The notes under the pieces are model-generated. The model saw nothing but the letters and a program-made list of their open reading frames with translations, made no database searches and was not told where the DNA came from. DNA of 64,000 nucleotides, taken from positions 1,302,001-1,366,000 of the forward strand of contig NC_089552.1 in assembly GCF_040115645.1 (NCBI RefSeq), written 5' to 3'. A program made the translations under genes and the position numbers. This DNA is from Euwallacea fornicatus (Eukaryota; Arthropoda; Insecta; Coleoptera; Curculionidae). Shown in pieces: positions 11,662 through 22,525 of this stretch; position 1 is the first letter of the stretch; each line of letters begins with the position of its first letter.

Positions 11662-11737
11662 GTCTGTTAAAGTTTTCCAAAGTTTAACAGACTTTATGTC
11701 CCTGTTAAAGTTCTTCAAAGTTTAAAAGGAACGTAAA
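11662..11737 (+). repeat. Hairpin plus 38 bp direct repeat
   Basis: gtctgttaaa at 11662 and tttaacagac at 11683 form a perfect 10 bp stem. The block gttaaagttttccaaagttt recurs 38 bases later as gttaaagttcttcaaagttt. Confidence 0.75.
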
Positions 11738-13998
11738 GTTCTCGTTACCTTGAGAGCATAGACAACATACTGGTGGGATTGTTTGATTCCAAGTTCCTTA
11801 AAGAGCGCACTCATTAGACTCAACTGAACTTCGCATGGATCATCAATTCTATGTGTCTAACCTAGGGGTTAGTTCAAAACCCCTGTCGGAACCAGCTACT
11901 GATTGAATTGAAAAAAGTCGGGAAGATCGGGTTACGTGAAATATCAATGAGTTCTCTAAAGTATTTGGCACTTAAAGGGCCTGATCACGGTTGTCAGTGT
12001 CGGATTAAATATAAAAAAGATTTTTTTAAAAGGCTTCAAGGTTCAGTTCACGCCATTTGACCCACGAAAAATTTTATGGCCAGAGACTTTTAAAAGACCA
12101 CTTCAGTGTGACACTATACATATTCCTTTAATAAAAATGTCTCTCTCAGAGTGCTTTAAATTCATTTAAATGCCCCTTCATCTGCCCTGTTACCTGCAAA
12201 AGTCTTCAGTACCCTCACACCTTACAAATCTTTGAAGCGCTTACTCCTCCATTGTTTTAGATGCCGTTTTAGTGGTAGACTTGCACTTTTTGCTGTAAGC
12301 TCAGGGATATTTAAATTCAGCTAAAGCGACCGCGAAGAAGGTATTTGCTCATTATTAAGAGAGCTTCACATATTTTAGGTACTCACCTTCCGCGCGATTT
12401 TGATTTGCGACGGATTTTTGCTTTTTGTTGACAGATTGGTGACTGCAATATTAATAAGGGTCCCTGTTCCAGCCCTCGGTAGGGACTGAATATTATTCTC
12501 AGTTAAGTTAAGGAGAGAATAGGGGGCAATTCGACACCCTCTGCAAGGGCGTTGTTTCCAAAGGGATTAAAAAGAAAAAAATGTTTTTCTTTCCACAAAT
12601 AAGGTATCTAATAAAGGACTTTTTCTGATGGAATCCAGGCACGTAGTTGTTAAGTCTTAAACAATCGTCTTCCATGTTCCTCGTTAATTTGCAGCAATTT
12701 ATTAATTTGACTCACCTTTCCACTTCTTGTTAATTACGTTTTGTTTTATATTTCACCTTGCCGGAATTTATTTAACGACCTTATATTTACGTGTTCTCGC
12801 GTTAATTGTTGCTGCGAATTAATGGGCCGGCTTACGTTCCGTTTAGTTTAAAATTGGTCTTTAAATCCTGGATCGTAAACTCACCTTCAACGGGGGTAAC
12901 TTTGGACGAAAACTTCCCCCGCAAATCAGCTAATCCATCGGCGAAATTCAATCACTTCTCCAACGCCGTCGCGAACTACGTAAATCCAAGAAACTATTCT
13001 CCTTGGCAAGTTCTTAAACTTTTTAATGGATCCGATGGAATCTCGGGAATGGATTTAAGCCAGTGCGAGAATCCAGAAATTTAAATGTAAGGCGAGGCTC
13101 GAATTAAATAATTTAGTATCTCCGGCCTGGACGGGAGTTTACATGGTAAAGATATGCAAATGTCTCATGCTGAGAGAGTTATTCCTGGGCACTTGAATTC
13201 GTTAAATGTTTTGACATAAAGGGCGTTTAACGTTTAGTTTCATTAGGGTTTTTGCCGGGAGGCCGCAGAAACTTTCTATTGAAGAGACAAAGTCGCGGCC
13301 CCCTTGTTGCTCTTTCATTTCAATTTTTGACACTCCAGCAACTCCGAGGGCGCCAAATTAAGTCGGAAACTTCCCCGGTCTTGGGTGAAATTTAAAAAAA
13401 TAATGGAGAATCTATTGGACTTTATCGCTACAAAAGTTTCTTAATTTTTCGAGTGATTACACCCACTAAAATTCCATAAAATGCAGCCGAGGATGGCTTT
13501 TATCGCGCACCGAAGTTCCGTCCTCGCATTACTCCGATTTATCTGAATTTAATACACGTACGCCGGTCGTAAATTGAGATTCCATATTTGGCTTTTGCGG
13601 CTATAAATCGTGAATTTTGATAGCTCTTAAGCAGGGAATCGAAGATGGTTTTACGTGTTTTTATAGCACGACGAAGGGCCTTTAAATACCATATTTCACG
13701 GTAAAAAAGCCTTTTTATTCCGCGATGATATTAAACAAAGAGCTAAGGAAATTTGAAATAGTGGAGAAACGTAAATCCGTGCTCACAGACATTTTTACGA
13801 ATCTCGTGCCGTGCTGCATTCGTAGGAGGGAGTGAATGTCATCTACCATGCGAACAGTAATTGTGCGTGCAGGGGATCCCAGGGATATCCCCGACATTGC
13901 CCCGTGCAAACAACCCGAACGGGAACCATCGCCGCTAAATCTGGTTCTTGTCAAAATATAATGCGTGGGAACGAGAAGAAGCGATGCCGGAAACTGCG

Positions 13999-14005
<7 letters not shown>
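11738..14005. other. Non-coding stretch; one possible micro-exon
   Basis: AT-rich with no recognisable gene. A 56-base minus-strand segment (12387-12442) is bounded by good splice signals and is described in the findings. Confidence 0.4.

Positions 14006-14031
<26 letters not shown>
14006..14031 (+). repeat. (GA)n microsatellite
   Basis: About 13 uninterrupted GA dinucleotides. Confidence 0.95.
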
Positions 14032-15675
14032 TATTTATAAATTGATTTTTCCCCGAGTGCGTTCTCCGCCTGGAGGGGTTCGACAGGAGGCAAAAATAAT
14101 TGAAACAACCTATTTTGATAAAAGAAAATAAAGTTAACGATGGTTGTTTAGAGCCGAAACGTCGCATCAAAATTTTAATTACGCCGTTTTATAATCGTTG
14201 TTTCTGTCGTAACTTTTTTGACGATAAATTAAGTTTGCAGCGGGGGCAGAGGTGCCTGTGATTCAGCTCTTTTCCCTCCCCGACGTTTTCCTCCCCATGG
14301 CCGCCACCCCCACGGCCAATGCTGCATAGCCCGAACTCGATTATGCTTCGATGGGGACGGAAGAAGTTCCATCGTAAATTCCCCTCTCTATGGAATATTC
14401 ACATCTACCATTCCCAAAAGGGGCACTGAATCTTAGGAAAGTTCTGCAATTCTCGCCATTAGTCGGTTCATGCAGCGCTTGTAAACAGTCTTATGTCTTA
14501 TTGTCATTTTTTCACTCTCTTTTAAAGCGAAATAAGAATGGATTGTGTGCATGGGAAGCGAAGATCCAAACTTTTCAGGCCGTGGACTTTGTTCCGTTGT
14601 TTTTAAGGGAACTGTAGATCCAATTTTAGTTGTGAATGTTCCGTTGCACTCCTTATTGAATTACCTCTGATTTGATATACTACAGCGAGTACCTTTGCGT
14701 TTGAAACCGAAAAGCGGGCAGGAGATAACTGGATAGGGGCGAGAAGTTTGAACACCGAAAGTAATGCATTAAATGCCCTTTTTGCGGTGAAATCGCACGC
14801 GGGTAGGCATTTAAAAAAAACATCAGGTTTGGGACAGTCGTAAACGTGTCGCAGCACTTTTTACGGGTGCTGTATGAAGGGGCTCAACAAAAAGGAATAT
14901 TTCGAATCTCATAATTTAATCGCGCTAAATGTTTCGTGAACGTTGCGAGCCCGAGCGAAAAATAAAAGAAATAAAAAAAACAAAAAAAAAAAAAACAATT
15001 TCATGTCTCGAAGGAGTTTTTCTTGACAAAATGGAGAAAGGAGGCCGCAGTTCCGGGGTCGTTCGCCGCACTTCGGCGTGCACGTTTTAACTGGGGCTCG
15101 GTCGTTGAAGGGGCGAACCAGTGCGCCTGCAATTTGTAAATTCGCAGAAATGACAACATGTCGTCCTCTTACTTACGGCAGTCATCCGTGTATCAACGGA
15201 CCGGGATTGTAAGTAGCCATTACTGCACTCGTGCGAATCGGCATGTTGATTTGGAGAATATGCGGCAACAGAGGGTCAAAGGCGGTCATTTGTAACGTAA
15301 ACAACCGCATCACGTTCGCTTTAGAGAGATAAACAAAATGCAAACATGTAACCGTATGTGTTGCACGTAGAATGCTTGTGTAAACCGCAAACTTGTTATT
15401 TTTCTTCGGGTGCGGCAGACGATCCGGGGTCCGCGATTATTTGGAGAAATCTGCATTTTGAGGCTCAAAGTTTAATCAGCTGAAAAACTGGGGGTTGTTG
15501 TACACGAAACTATTGACGGTGAGAAATGCATCATCTCTCGGTTAATAGATTGCGAGATTCGTATTCGACATTAGAATCGAAATTCTAATCAAAACTTAAG
15601 AAAGTTGAAGCAGCGCATTGAATTTCAATGAGGCTAACATCGAATAATGGGAACTGCGGAGTTTTACGTCTACGA
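14032..15675. other. Non-coding stretch, no gene recognised
   Basis: A-rich runs at 14970-14998. No homology noticed. A gtaagta donor-like site lies on the minus strand at 15176, with no convincing exon beside it. Confidence 0.4.
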
Positions 15676-15880
15676 AGACTGCGGAAATTATATTAGGTCT
15701 CAAATAACGATTTCCAATTCTTTTTTTTTCACACTAGAGTAAACTTGGGCCAAAGTTTTCCCTTGGAGGGCGAAAACCGAGCAACCCAGGCCGGGTTTAA
15801 TGAAATTTTGCATTTCTGATTCAGCTTCGAACAACGGGACGTTCCTGTTCTCATTATGAAATCATCGAATAAGGGAAAGA
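15676..15880 (+). repeat. Dispersed repeat, copy 1 of a pair
   Basis: Aligns with 17675-17870. Shared blocks are gaaattatatta, ataacgatttccaattc, ttttttcacact, gtaaacttggg, gtttaat followed by aactttgca or attttgca, and tctgattt or tctgattc. No open frame is conserved. It may be an old transposon fragment. Confidence 0.65.
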
Positions 15881-17674
15881 TCGGGGAAGGTTCAGAAAAC
15901 ACGTGATGGTAAATAGAAAAAAAAAAAAAGGACAAGTCGGTCGGATCCTTAAAAGTTACATTCATTTCAATTTTATCTACTTCCAGTCAATAACAGACCG
16001 CTTTGCCGCATTCGTAAATCTGCCGTGCAAAGGGCAATAAAACTGTCTCTTTACAATTTCCATTTATAAATTACACAGAGAGCTTTTATAATCACATAAA
16101 GAGGTCAATTCAATATACGTATTGCTTTCCGAGGTTTGATAAAGTCCAATAACCAAATAAACCGGACGGCCATATTAGGGCCGCATGCCCGGGAAGTCCC
16201 GCTGCGCGCACTCGAACGTTCAGCCGAGAGTCGGAAAAAAGGGCTCGGCAGATGGTGCTGGTGAAATATCTTCCTACAGGCCCAATAAACTTGCCTATGA
16301 CATCGCCGATTTCTCTCTGCGTTTAATTGACTGAAGGTGAACTAAACTGACGAGATCTAATAGGATCGAAACCGGCCTTGCGGCGCTCGAGTTAATTAAC
16401 TGCATGAGGTATAAAGTGGTTAACGGCCGTTATGTTCTCAAACGAATTTCACGGCTGATTCAAGTGGGAAACATGGCAAATGCATCAACATGAATTTTAT
16501 CCCGCAATTGGGTCGCCTCAAAAATACATCAAGACAATTTTACACCGTTGAGGCGCTTCTTTCGGAGGGCGCCTCAGCTTGAGTTGAAAATTGCCGCATG
16601 TTCTTTTGCGATGGGGGTAAATATGGTTGATACAAGGGGTGCGGCACTGCATTTATTTCAGGTTCAATGCGTATTTTGTGCCCGCTCTCGGAACTCAGCC
16701 ACACATCGGCTAGGTCTGGTTTCCTTCGGCGGCGCGAGGGTCCCTTCGTGCAGAAACAGCTGACCGCAAGGGTCCTTTTTTGGCTATTTCGGGCACGTCA
16801 GCGGTGTTGCACATTTTTTACTGTCCACTGCAAGAACCCACGTCCGAATTTACATTAAATAGCTCGATCGTGCAGCTTTCATAGGAAATTAGTCGCTGCC
16901 CCCTTTACTGCCCGCTGCACCTGAATCGGGGCCGCATCATTGCGGCCACTCAGGGTTCGTGCAGTCACGGTCAGCATGAGGTCAACCTCACTTTCGACCT
17001 CACTAAAGCGATATGGGGGTTTTGATCCTCTCAGAATCTCATTCTGTGGATTATTCCCGACATTACCTGTAGTGAATTTTTTTCATTTTCGTAACATTTT
17101 GCAGGGGATTAGTGCCGTTTTAAAGCGATTTCGACACAAAAATGTAAAACTTTACTGCGATCCGCAGTGCAGTGGCAACTAACAGTGAATACACAATCGA
17201 GAATTCGAAACCAATGTTTGAATTGCCCGCTCGAATTCTTGTTTGTCTTTCAGCCGGTATGCGCTCGAACAAGATTGTTGTATTTAACTTTCCTCCAGTT
17301 AAATTTATTCCGAGCATGATAGCTATATGCTTACTCAGCTCTCCGCAATCCCTCCCATTCTTACCTCGTGGAGCTTTGTGTGCCACTTGTCTGCGACCTC
17401 ATCTTCGATAAAAACCGATGAAAAACCAAAACGGCTGTTTGTGCACCTCCTTGTCCCCCCCCCCTCGCCCCCTCCTCCCTCTCTACCAAAACCGACCCAT
17501 AAATTGTTAATTCGCATTCAGGCACACACAACCAATAAACACGGCCATGTTCCGTGTCCCCATTAGTCGGGGAGCCGAGCAGAAATCCAACGGAAGAATT
17601 AAAACGACAAAGAAAATCGAATTCGAATTAGTTCAAGAACGGAGAAAAAGGGGGAAATTTCGCTGCCTACCAGG
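15881..17674. other. Non-coding stretch, no gene recognised
   Basis: Moderate GC with several overlapping short frames. A pyrimidine-rich tract at 17440-17490 includes a run of about 13 cytosines. Confidence 0.4.
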
Positions 17675-17870
17675 AATACCGAAATTATATTAAGTTGCGC
17701 ATAACGATTTCCAATTCCCTTTTTTCACACTGGGGTAAACTTGGGGCACAGTTTGAGACTTATATCCACGGGGGATTCGCACGACTGGTCCAGTTTAATA
17801 AAACTTTGCAATTCTGATTTGAGGTGGTCGAGACGGGAGGGGGAGACGATTTCTTCGAAAAAACTCGAGC
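17675..17870 (+). repeat. Dispersed repeat, copy 2 of a pair
   Basis: Same orientation as the copy at 15676-15880, about 2 kb away. The block ataacgatttccaattc is identical in both. Confidence 0.65.
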
Positions 17871-18905
17871 GGAATGTGCCATCGCAGACCTCCCGAGTTC
17901 GCAGGGACTTAATGCACAAATAGCTTATCTAAATATCACATTCATCCACTGTTCTTTTGTTAAGTTAAGGAACTCTTGTACCAATCACAACACCGAACAG
18001 GAAAATCTCATTATCACCATCTCCCAAGGGAATAAGCCGAAATCCAGGCGAGATCAAGAAGCATCGAGTCTTAATTAAAAATAACTCACACCATCGGAAT
18101 AACTTATCAGACAAAGTTTGATTGAATTCCGAAGTTGGGAGTATTTCCCGGTCGAATCAAAATGATTTTTCTTGTTAATCAGATACTTTCGTAGAAAGTT
18201 TCGCTGGAGGGTTAAGATATTACTCCAGTTCGCCTTGTTGTGGTTGAAAGGGGAGAATCTAATGACTTTCGGCTTAACAACGCACCGTTAAGAGAACTCC
18301 TCCGCTTTACCTCTCTTAACCTCCACCTCACTATTCCCGAGCAAACATTACTAATAGAAGTTCCCATAGGCCATAACACTGAATTCCAACCACGAATTTC
18401 ATGGCAAGTCATCTCTAATTCGCCAATATTTGAATTTTTTATGTTGCAGGAATACTAGAACCTATTTTTATTTCCATTGCACTGTTGGATTCCGGAATTG
18501 GCCATTTCCAGGGTGGAAAACCGAAGGAATTATTCAATTTATTTATGATATTGTTTGCGTTTTGTATGAATGAAGAACATTGGGTCTTTGTTTGGATGAA
18601 GAATGTCCGTTATCTCCGTTGCAATAATGAATTTGCGGTTGCTGAGAACCCGGCGGAAACAGTTCTGGACATAACAGTTTAGGTTAAATAAGTTTTATTA
18701 CAATTTGGCTTCGGTAAAAGGCATAAATGCGGCATTTCTAAAAAGTAATTATCTCTAGGCTCTAGTGCCGAAAACAGCGTTTTTCGTCTGTGCGATAAGC
18801 GTTTCTCGCACGAGCATCGCGCTATGCTCTTTCGACCGGGAGAACTACAAAATTTCCCGACTCCCCATGAATTCGCTCCCTCTGAGCAAAAATCGGTCCA
18901 GAACA

Positions 18906-18949
18906 GTCGATACATTAACACATGTCACAAAGTGTGTTAATGTATCGAC
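18906..18949. repeat. Perfect 17 bp hairpin, 10-base loop
   Basis: gtcgatacattaacaca at 18906-18922 is the exact reverse complement of 18933-18949. Confidence 0.95.
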
Positions 18950-19057
18950 ATGTGTCTCAATATGACATTTGAATCAAACAGTCGATTACATTTTAAAAAA
19001 TCCTCCCATCGACGGGAGAGTGACCATCCGAGGGAACCACACGGGCTGCGAAGCGCC

Positions 19058-19082
19058 GTTTTGCAGGCCCGGACTGCAAAAC
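19058..19082. repeat. Perfect 9 bp hairpin
   Basis: gttttgcag and ctgcaaaac around a seven-base gcccgga loop. It belongs to a cluster of hairpins at 18.9-19.2 kb. Confidence 0.85.
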
Positions 19083-19157
19083 AAGCGTCTGACTGCCTAA
19101 GCAGGATTTTTTTTTGACTGAGCTGGAAAGTTTGACAGACGAGCGGCGGAAAAAGTG

Positions 19158-19179
19158 TTTTACTGCCTAGGCAGTAAAA
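19158..19179. repeat. Perfect 22 bp palindrome
   Basis: ttttactgcct followed immediately by its reverse complement aggcagtaaaa. A related small hairpin (ctgc, ctaa, gcag) lies 54 bases upstream at 19093-19104. Confidence 0.95.
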
Positions 19180-20295
19180 GCGGGAGATTTTGTTTCGGCC
19201 GCTCCCTTCACAGCCTCCCCACTTCGTGGAACGGTAACGATTTTTTAATGTTAGTACTGAGTTTGAAAAGTGTCAAAGTTTGACAGAAGCAGCATTCAGA
19301 TTTGTCAAAAATGTGGCAATATTCGCGAGTATGCGGGGCGTCCTATAAGTACATTTTTAGAGGCGAGGTACCTTGAAAATTACTATGGTTCTCCACATAG
19401 ACCGTATTCCGATGATGCTTCATTAAGAAGACATGGCGTTAAAGTTTTTTTAAACACTCTGAAAAATGTATGAAAAAATGTACTAGAAACTCGCCTGAAG
19501 GCCTCTGCAAAGACTCCAAGAACATTATGTAATCTCTTTCCTTGGATATTTAAATCCCGAAGGGGACAATATCATCGATATTTGAACGTGACGTAAGTGC
19601 ACTTTGAGCCCTCGTGTAAGTGTGCCAAGCACGCGCACAAACGCAAAGTAATGCAAAGTTTTACAGCAAAATATCGACCTTTACGATCCATCCAAATATA
19701 AATTGGTAAAACCACTCATAGATCTTCAATAATTTACTACAAAGTTCACATTACAATGAAATACCGACTCGTTGATATGAATGATTAGATCTAATGGAAG
19801 GAGCATTTTGAAATCGGCGATGCCTTCATTTACTTTCTTAGCTATTTGAAATGATGACAACGAAGGATGAAGTCGCTTTATTTCGTCGATATTCCATCGA
19901 TATTCCTGCATATTTTGTAGCCGAAATTGTCCAATTTCGACAAGAGGTAGTAAATAGTACTAAACATTCCTCGTCGACCTGTAATTTGATTTTATTGAAT
20001 TAATAATGAAACACGTTGAGAACTGGATTTACGTGTTTCAGTGATAATTGTTATTATTACTTGAACGGTCAGTCATGAGAGGATATTAGTTATTTACATT
20101 ACAAGTGCGAGAAGTGATGCATTACCATTCGCTGTCAAATCACAATATTGGCTTTTATGACTTCCAATTACCGAGTTTATTACTTATACAGTTCAATATC
20201 GACGTTGATTACGTACGTAAAAAAAAATATATCGGTGCAACCACATAGATATGTAGTGCGCGTTACGTTTTAAAGGTGTAATTTCACATCGTGAC
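19180..20295. other. Non-coding stretch, no gene recognised
   Basis: AT-rich with no repeat or coding signal noticed, apart from a second copy of aaagtttgacaga near 19276 that echoes 19129. Confidence 0.4.
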
Positions 20296-20397
20296 AGTCT
20301 GAAATTAACTGTCGTGGAAGACTGATGTGAGCTGTCATAATGAAGACCCAACCTGAACTGTCATCAAAGTCTGAAATGAAATGTCACGAGAGTCACA
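20296..20397 (+). repeat. Minisatellite, 24 bp unit, about four copies
   Basis: Units starting at 20296, 20319, 20344 and 20368 share the form agtctgaaatgaa plus ctgtcat plus gaa, with a partial fifth copy. The units are diverged from one another. Confidence 0.65.
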
Positions 20398-20681
20398 GGG
20401 ATTCGTGCAGAAGATTGTTGTAACAGCTGTTAAAGCTGGCAATATGGCGGACGTCGACCCAGTCGTAGCTCATTAGAGCATTATCGGAGTGTAGAGTTGT
20501 CAATTGTCGGGTTGAGCAATGAAGCCCCGTCCGCGCCGAATTTTCAAGAGCGTCGACATAAAATCGGTTTTTTACAAAAAAATGATTTTTAACTTACCAC
20601 AAACTTTTTCTGTAATTTTTTTAATTTGATTATGCAGACACGTTTGGTCAGATAGTTGGTGCATACAGAGTGTACTAGGAA

Positions 20682-20722
20682 AAATGTCATGCTGAGTGGT
20701 CAGTTACAACTACATGACATTT
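20682..20722. repeat. Perfect 10 bp inverted repeat
   Basis: aaatgtcatg and catgacattt are separated by 21 bases. A transposon-end-like tacagagtgt lies 20 bases to the left. Confidence 0.75.
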
Positions 20723-21089
20723 GGCATGTCAGTTGGAATGAGGCTCCAAGTAGTGCTAATTAGATATCTATTTCTCCACTACCCGTCATTACCATTTCTA
20801 TTTATAGATAGACTTTCTATTTTATCGATTTAACGGGCGGGGGGTTTAACCCGTGTTTTTCTTTTCTAAATAAAAACCTGCCTGAACTACGAGTCCTAAC
20901 AACTATATAATGAGGGAAACCAAAATTCTACAATATTTACACACTTTAACGGTTAATTTATTACATAATTACTTTTTATTATTCGGTCGTGTTAAGTTGG
21001 TAAATAAACAGTAATTTCAATGAAAAACCACCCAAAGGACGAAATACTTTTCCTAAGCTTCCCCCATTACCCATAAAGATGTATAAGTG

Positions 21090-21899
21090 AGGACCGCGAG
21101 GACCAATCCGGCGACCTCCATACGTTTCCATTAAAAATTCGCGAGCAATCCTACTAAAATGCTCTGGTGTTCCATCGCGCGTGAACCGCGTTGCGTTTCT
21201 GCTTGCCAATGGTACATCTTCAGGGAATTCAGGAAGCGATCGTTCCAAAAAGTCACGATAAACTGCGTCTGCAAGTCTTTCCGGTAGACATATTGGTCCA
21301 ATTGGTCGATCACCCGCAATTCCAACCCAAACGTTTGGCGAAGATCTGTGTTGAAAATTACCTTCTAGTACTTTGTATGGATTTTCTTCGGCCCATGCGC
21401 GATTGTTATGGAAATTCCTTATTGCATTTCTCGAGAAATCTGCTTCGTCGTTAGAAAGTATCAACGATAATAGTTGTGGAATTTGCACCAAATTTTTGCA
21501 AAAACAATCGAGAAAATGCAATCCTCAAGGGAAAATCTGTAGGAAGGGGAGCCTGAGCACCTAGTGTGCGGTACAGATGCGACAAATTTTCCCACAAAAC
21601 TTTCCACACAGTTTTATTGCTAACACCTAAAGCCCTTCCAATTTTCCTAGTAGAAAAGTACCTGGATTTTCCTCTATTATATTTAGCAGGTTTTCCTCCA
21701 GTTCTGTCGTTCTCACTGCCACTAGTCTTCCTGAACCTCCGCTTCCTTTTATTGTACCTGTTTCACGAAGACGTAGATGAATTCTTTCGAACGTGTTTCG
21801 ATTGGGAACATTACGATTCTGAAATCGTTCAATGTAAAATTGACTCGGCCGTAACGAATTTCCATCGACAAGTTCATACATGAAATGCATGTGAGTCAT
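21090..21899 (-). pseudogene. DUF4817-type transposase relic (N-terminus through second catalytic motif)
   Basis: The minus strand gives the family's helix-turn-helix start (MTHMHFMYELVDGNS, then NRNTFERIHLRLRETGT). Frame-shifted segments follow with STRKIGRALGVSNKTVWKVL. The catalytic core has SNDEADFSR (first Asp), AWAEENPYKVLEGNFQHR, PNVWVGIAGDRPIGPI and TRDGTPEHFSRI (second Asp). Similarity stops after the RRIGPRGP block. The SPDLTPLDF motif with the third catalytic residue is missing, so the copy is 3'-truncated. At least one frameshift lies near 21.52-21.63 kb. This is the best preserved transposase in the window. Confidence 0.9.
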
Positions 21900-22175
21900 C
21901 GCAGCATTCGCAGAGGTATTCGTGATAAAAAAAAGGTTAAAAATGACAATTTTGGACACGTATTCAAATTCAATGACCTTCGACTGGTGTTGTTTTTATG
22001 ATTCATACCGTCTTGCTTCGCTTATTTTAACCATTTTCATAACAAAGAAAAAAAATTGTCAATAAATAATTACGACCTTGCGTCTAGGGAACAAAGCATT
22101 TTTCCTAAAACAGTCAAAGGGCGAAACATTCTTAAAATTACTCACACCTAAATTTCTGCCTAACCTTCAGGAAAC

Positions 22176-22525
22176 GCCCCGTGCATGTGGTTGCCAGGGC
22201 TCCTCTACTACAGGACTTTTCTTTAAAATTACGCTGCGAAATATCGTGCACCTCCGCCTCTCAGTCTCGACATTAGGGAATTATTAAACCCACAGTTTCC
22301 AAATCGATCAATAAGATGTAGAAATGATTGTTCGCAACAGTGGCCACCGAGCTCGCCAGATTTAAATCGACGTGACTTTCTTTATTCGGAGAAAATTTGT
22401 ATATTCCGCAGAACAGACAACACGAATATGCGAACAGATTTTCAAATAACCATTGAAGTAACGAAATGGAGGGATATCCGACCCTTAATCAAAACTCGTA
22501 ACCCACCGGGGAGAGACCAAATGTG
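22176..22525 (+). pseudogene. DUF4817-type transposase relic, C-terminal half
   Basis: The plus strand encodes GLFFKITLRNIV, then after a frame change APPPLSLDIRELLNPQFPNR and QQWPPSSPDLNRRDF. These correspond to the NVW...GPFFF, DGAPPHF, FPNRWIGR and WPPRSPDLNPLDF blocks. The second-motif Asp has become Arg (YRAPP for YDGAPP), and the first catalytic block is absent. It lies about 280 bases from the minus-strand relic at 21.1-21.9 kb, points away from it and belongs to a different subfamily (GPFFF versus GPICL). Confidence 0.8.
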
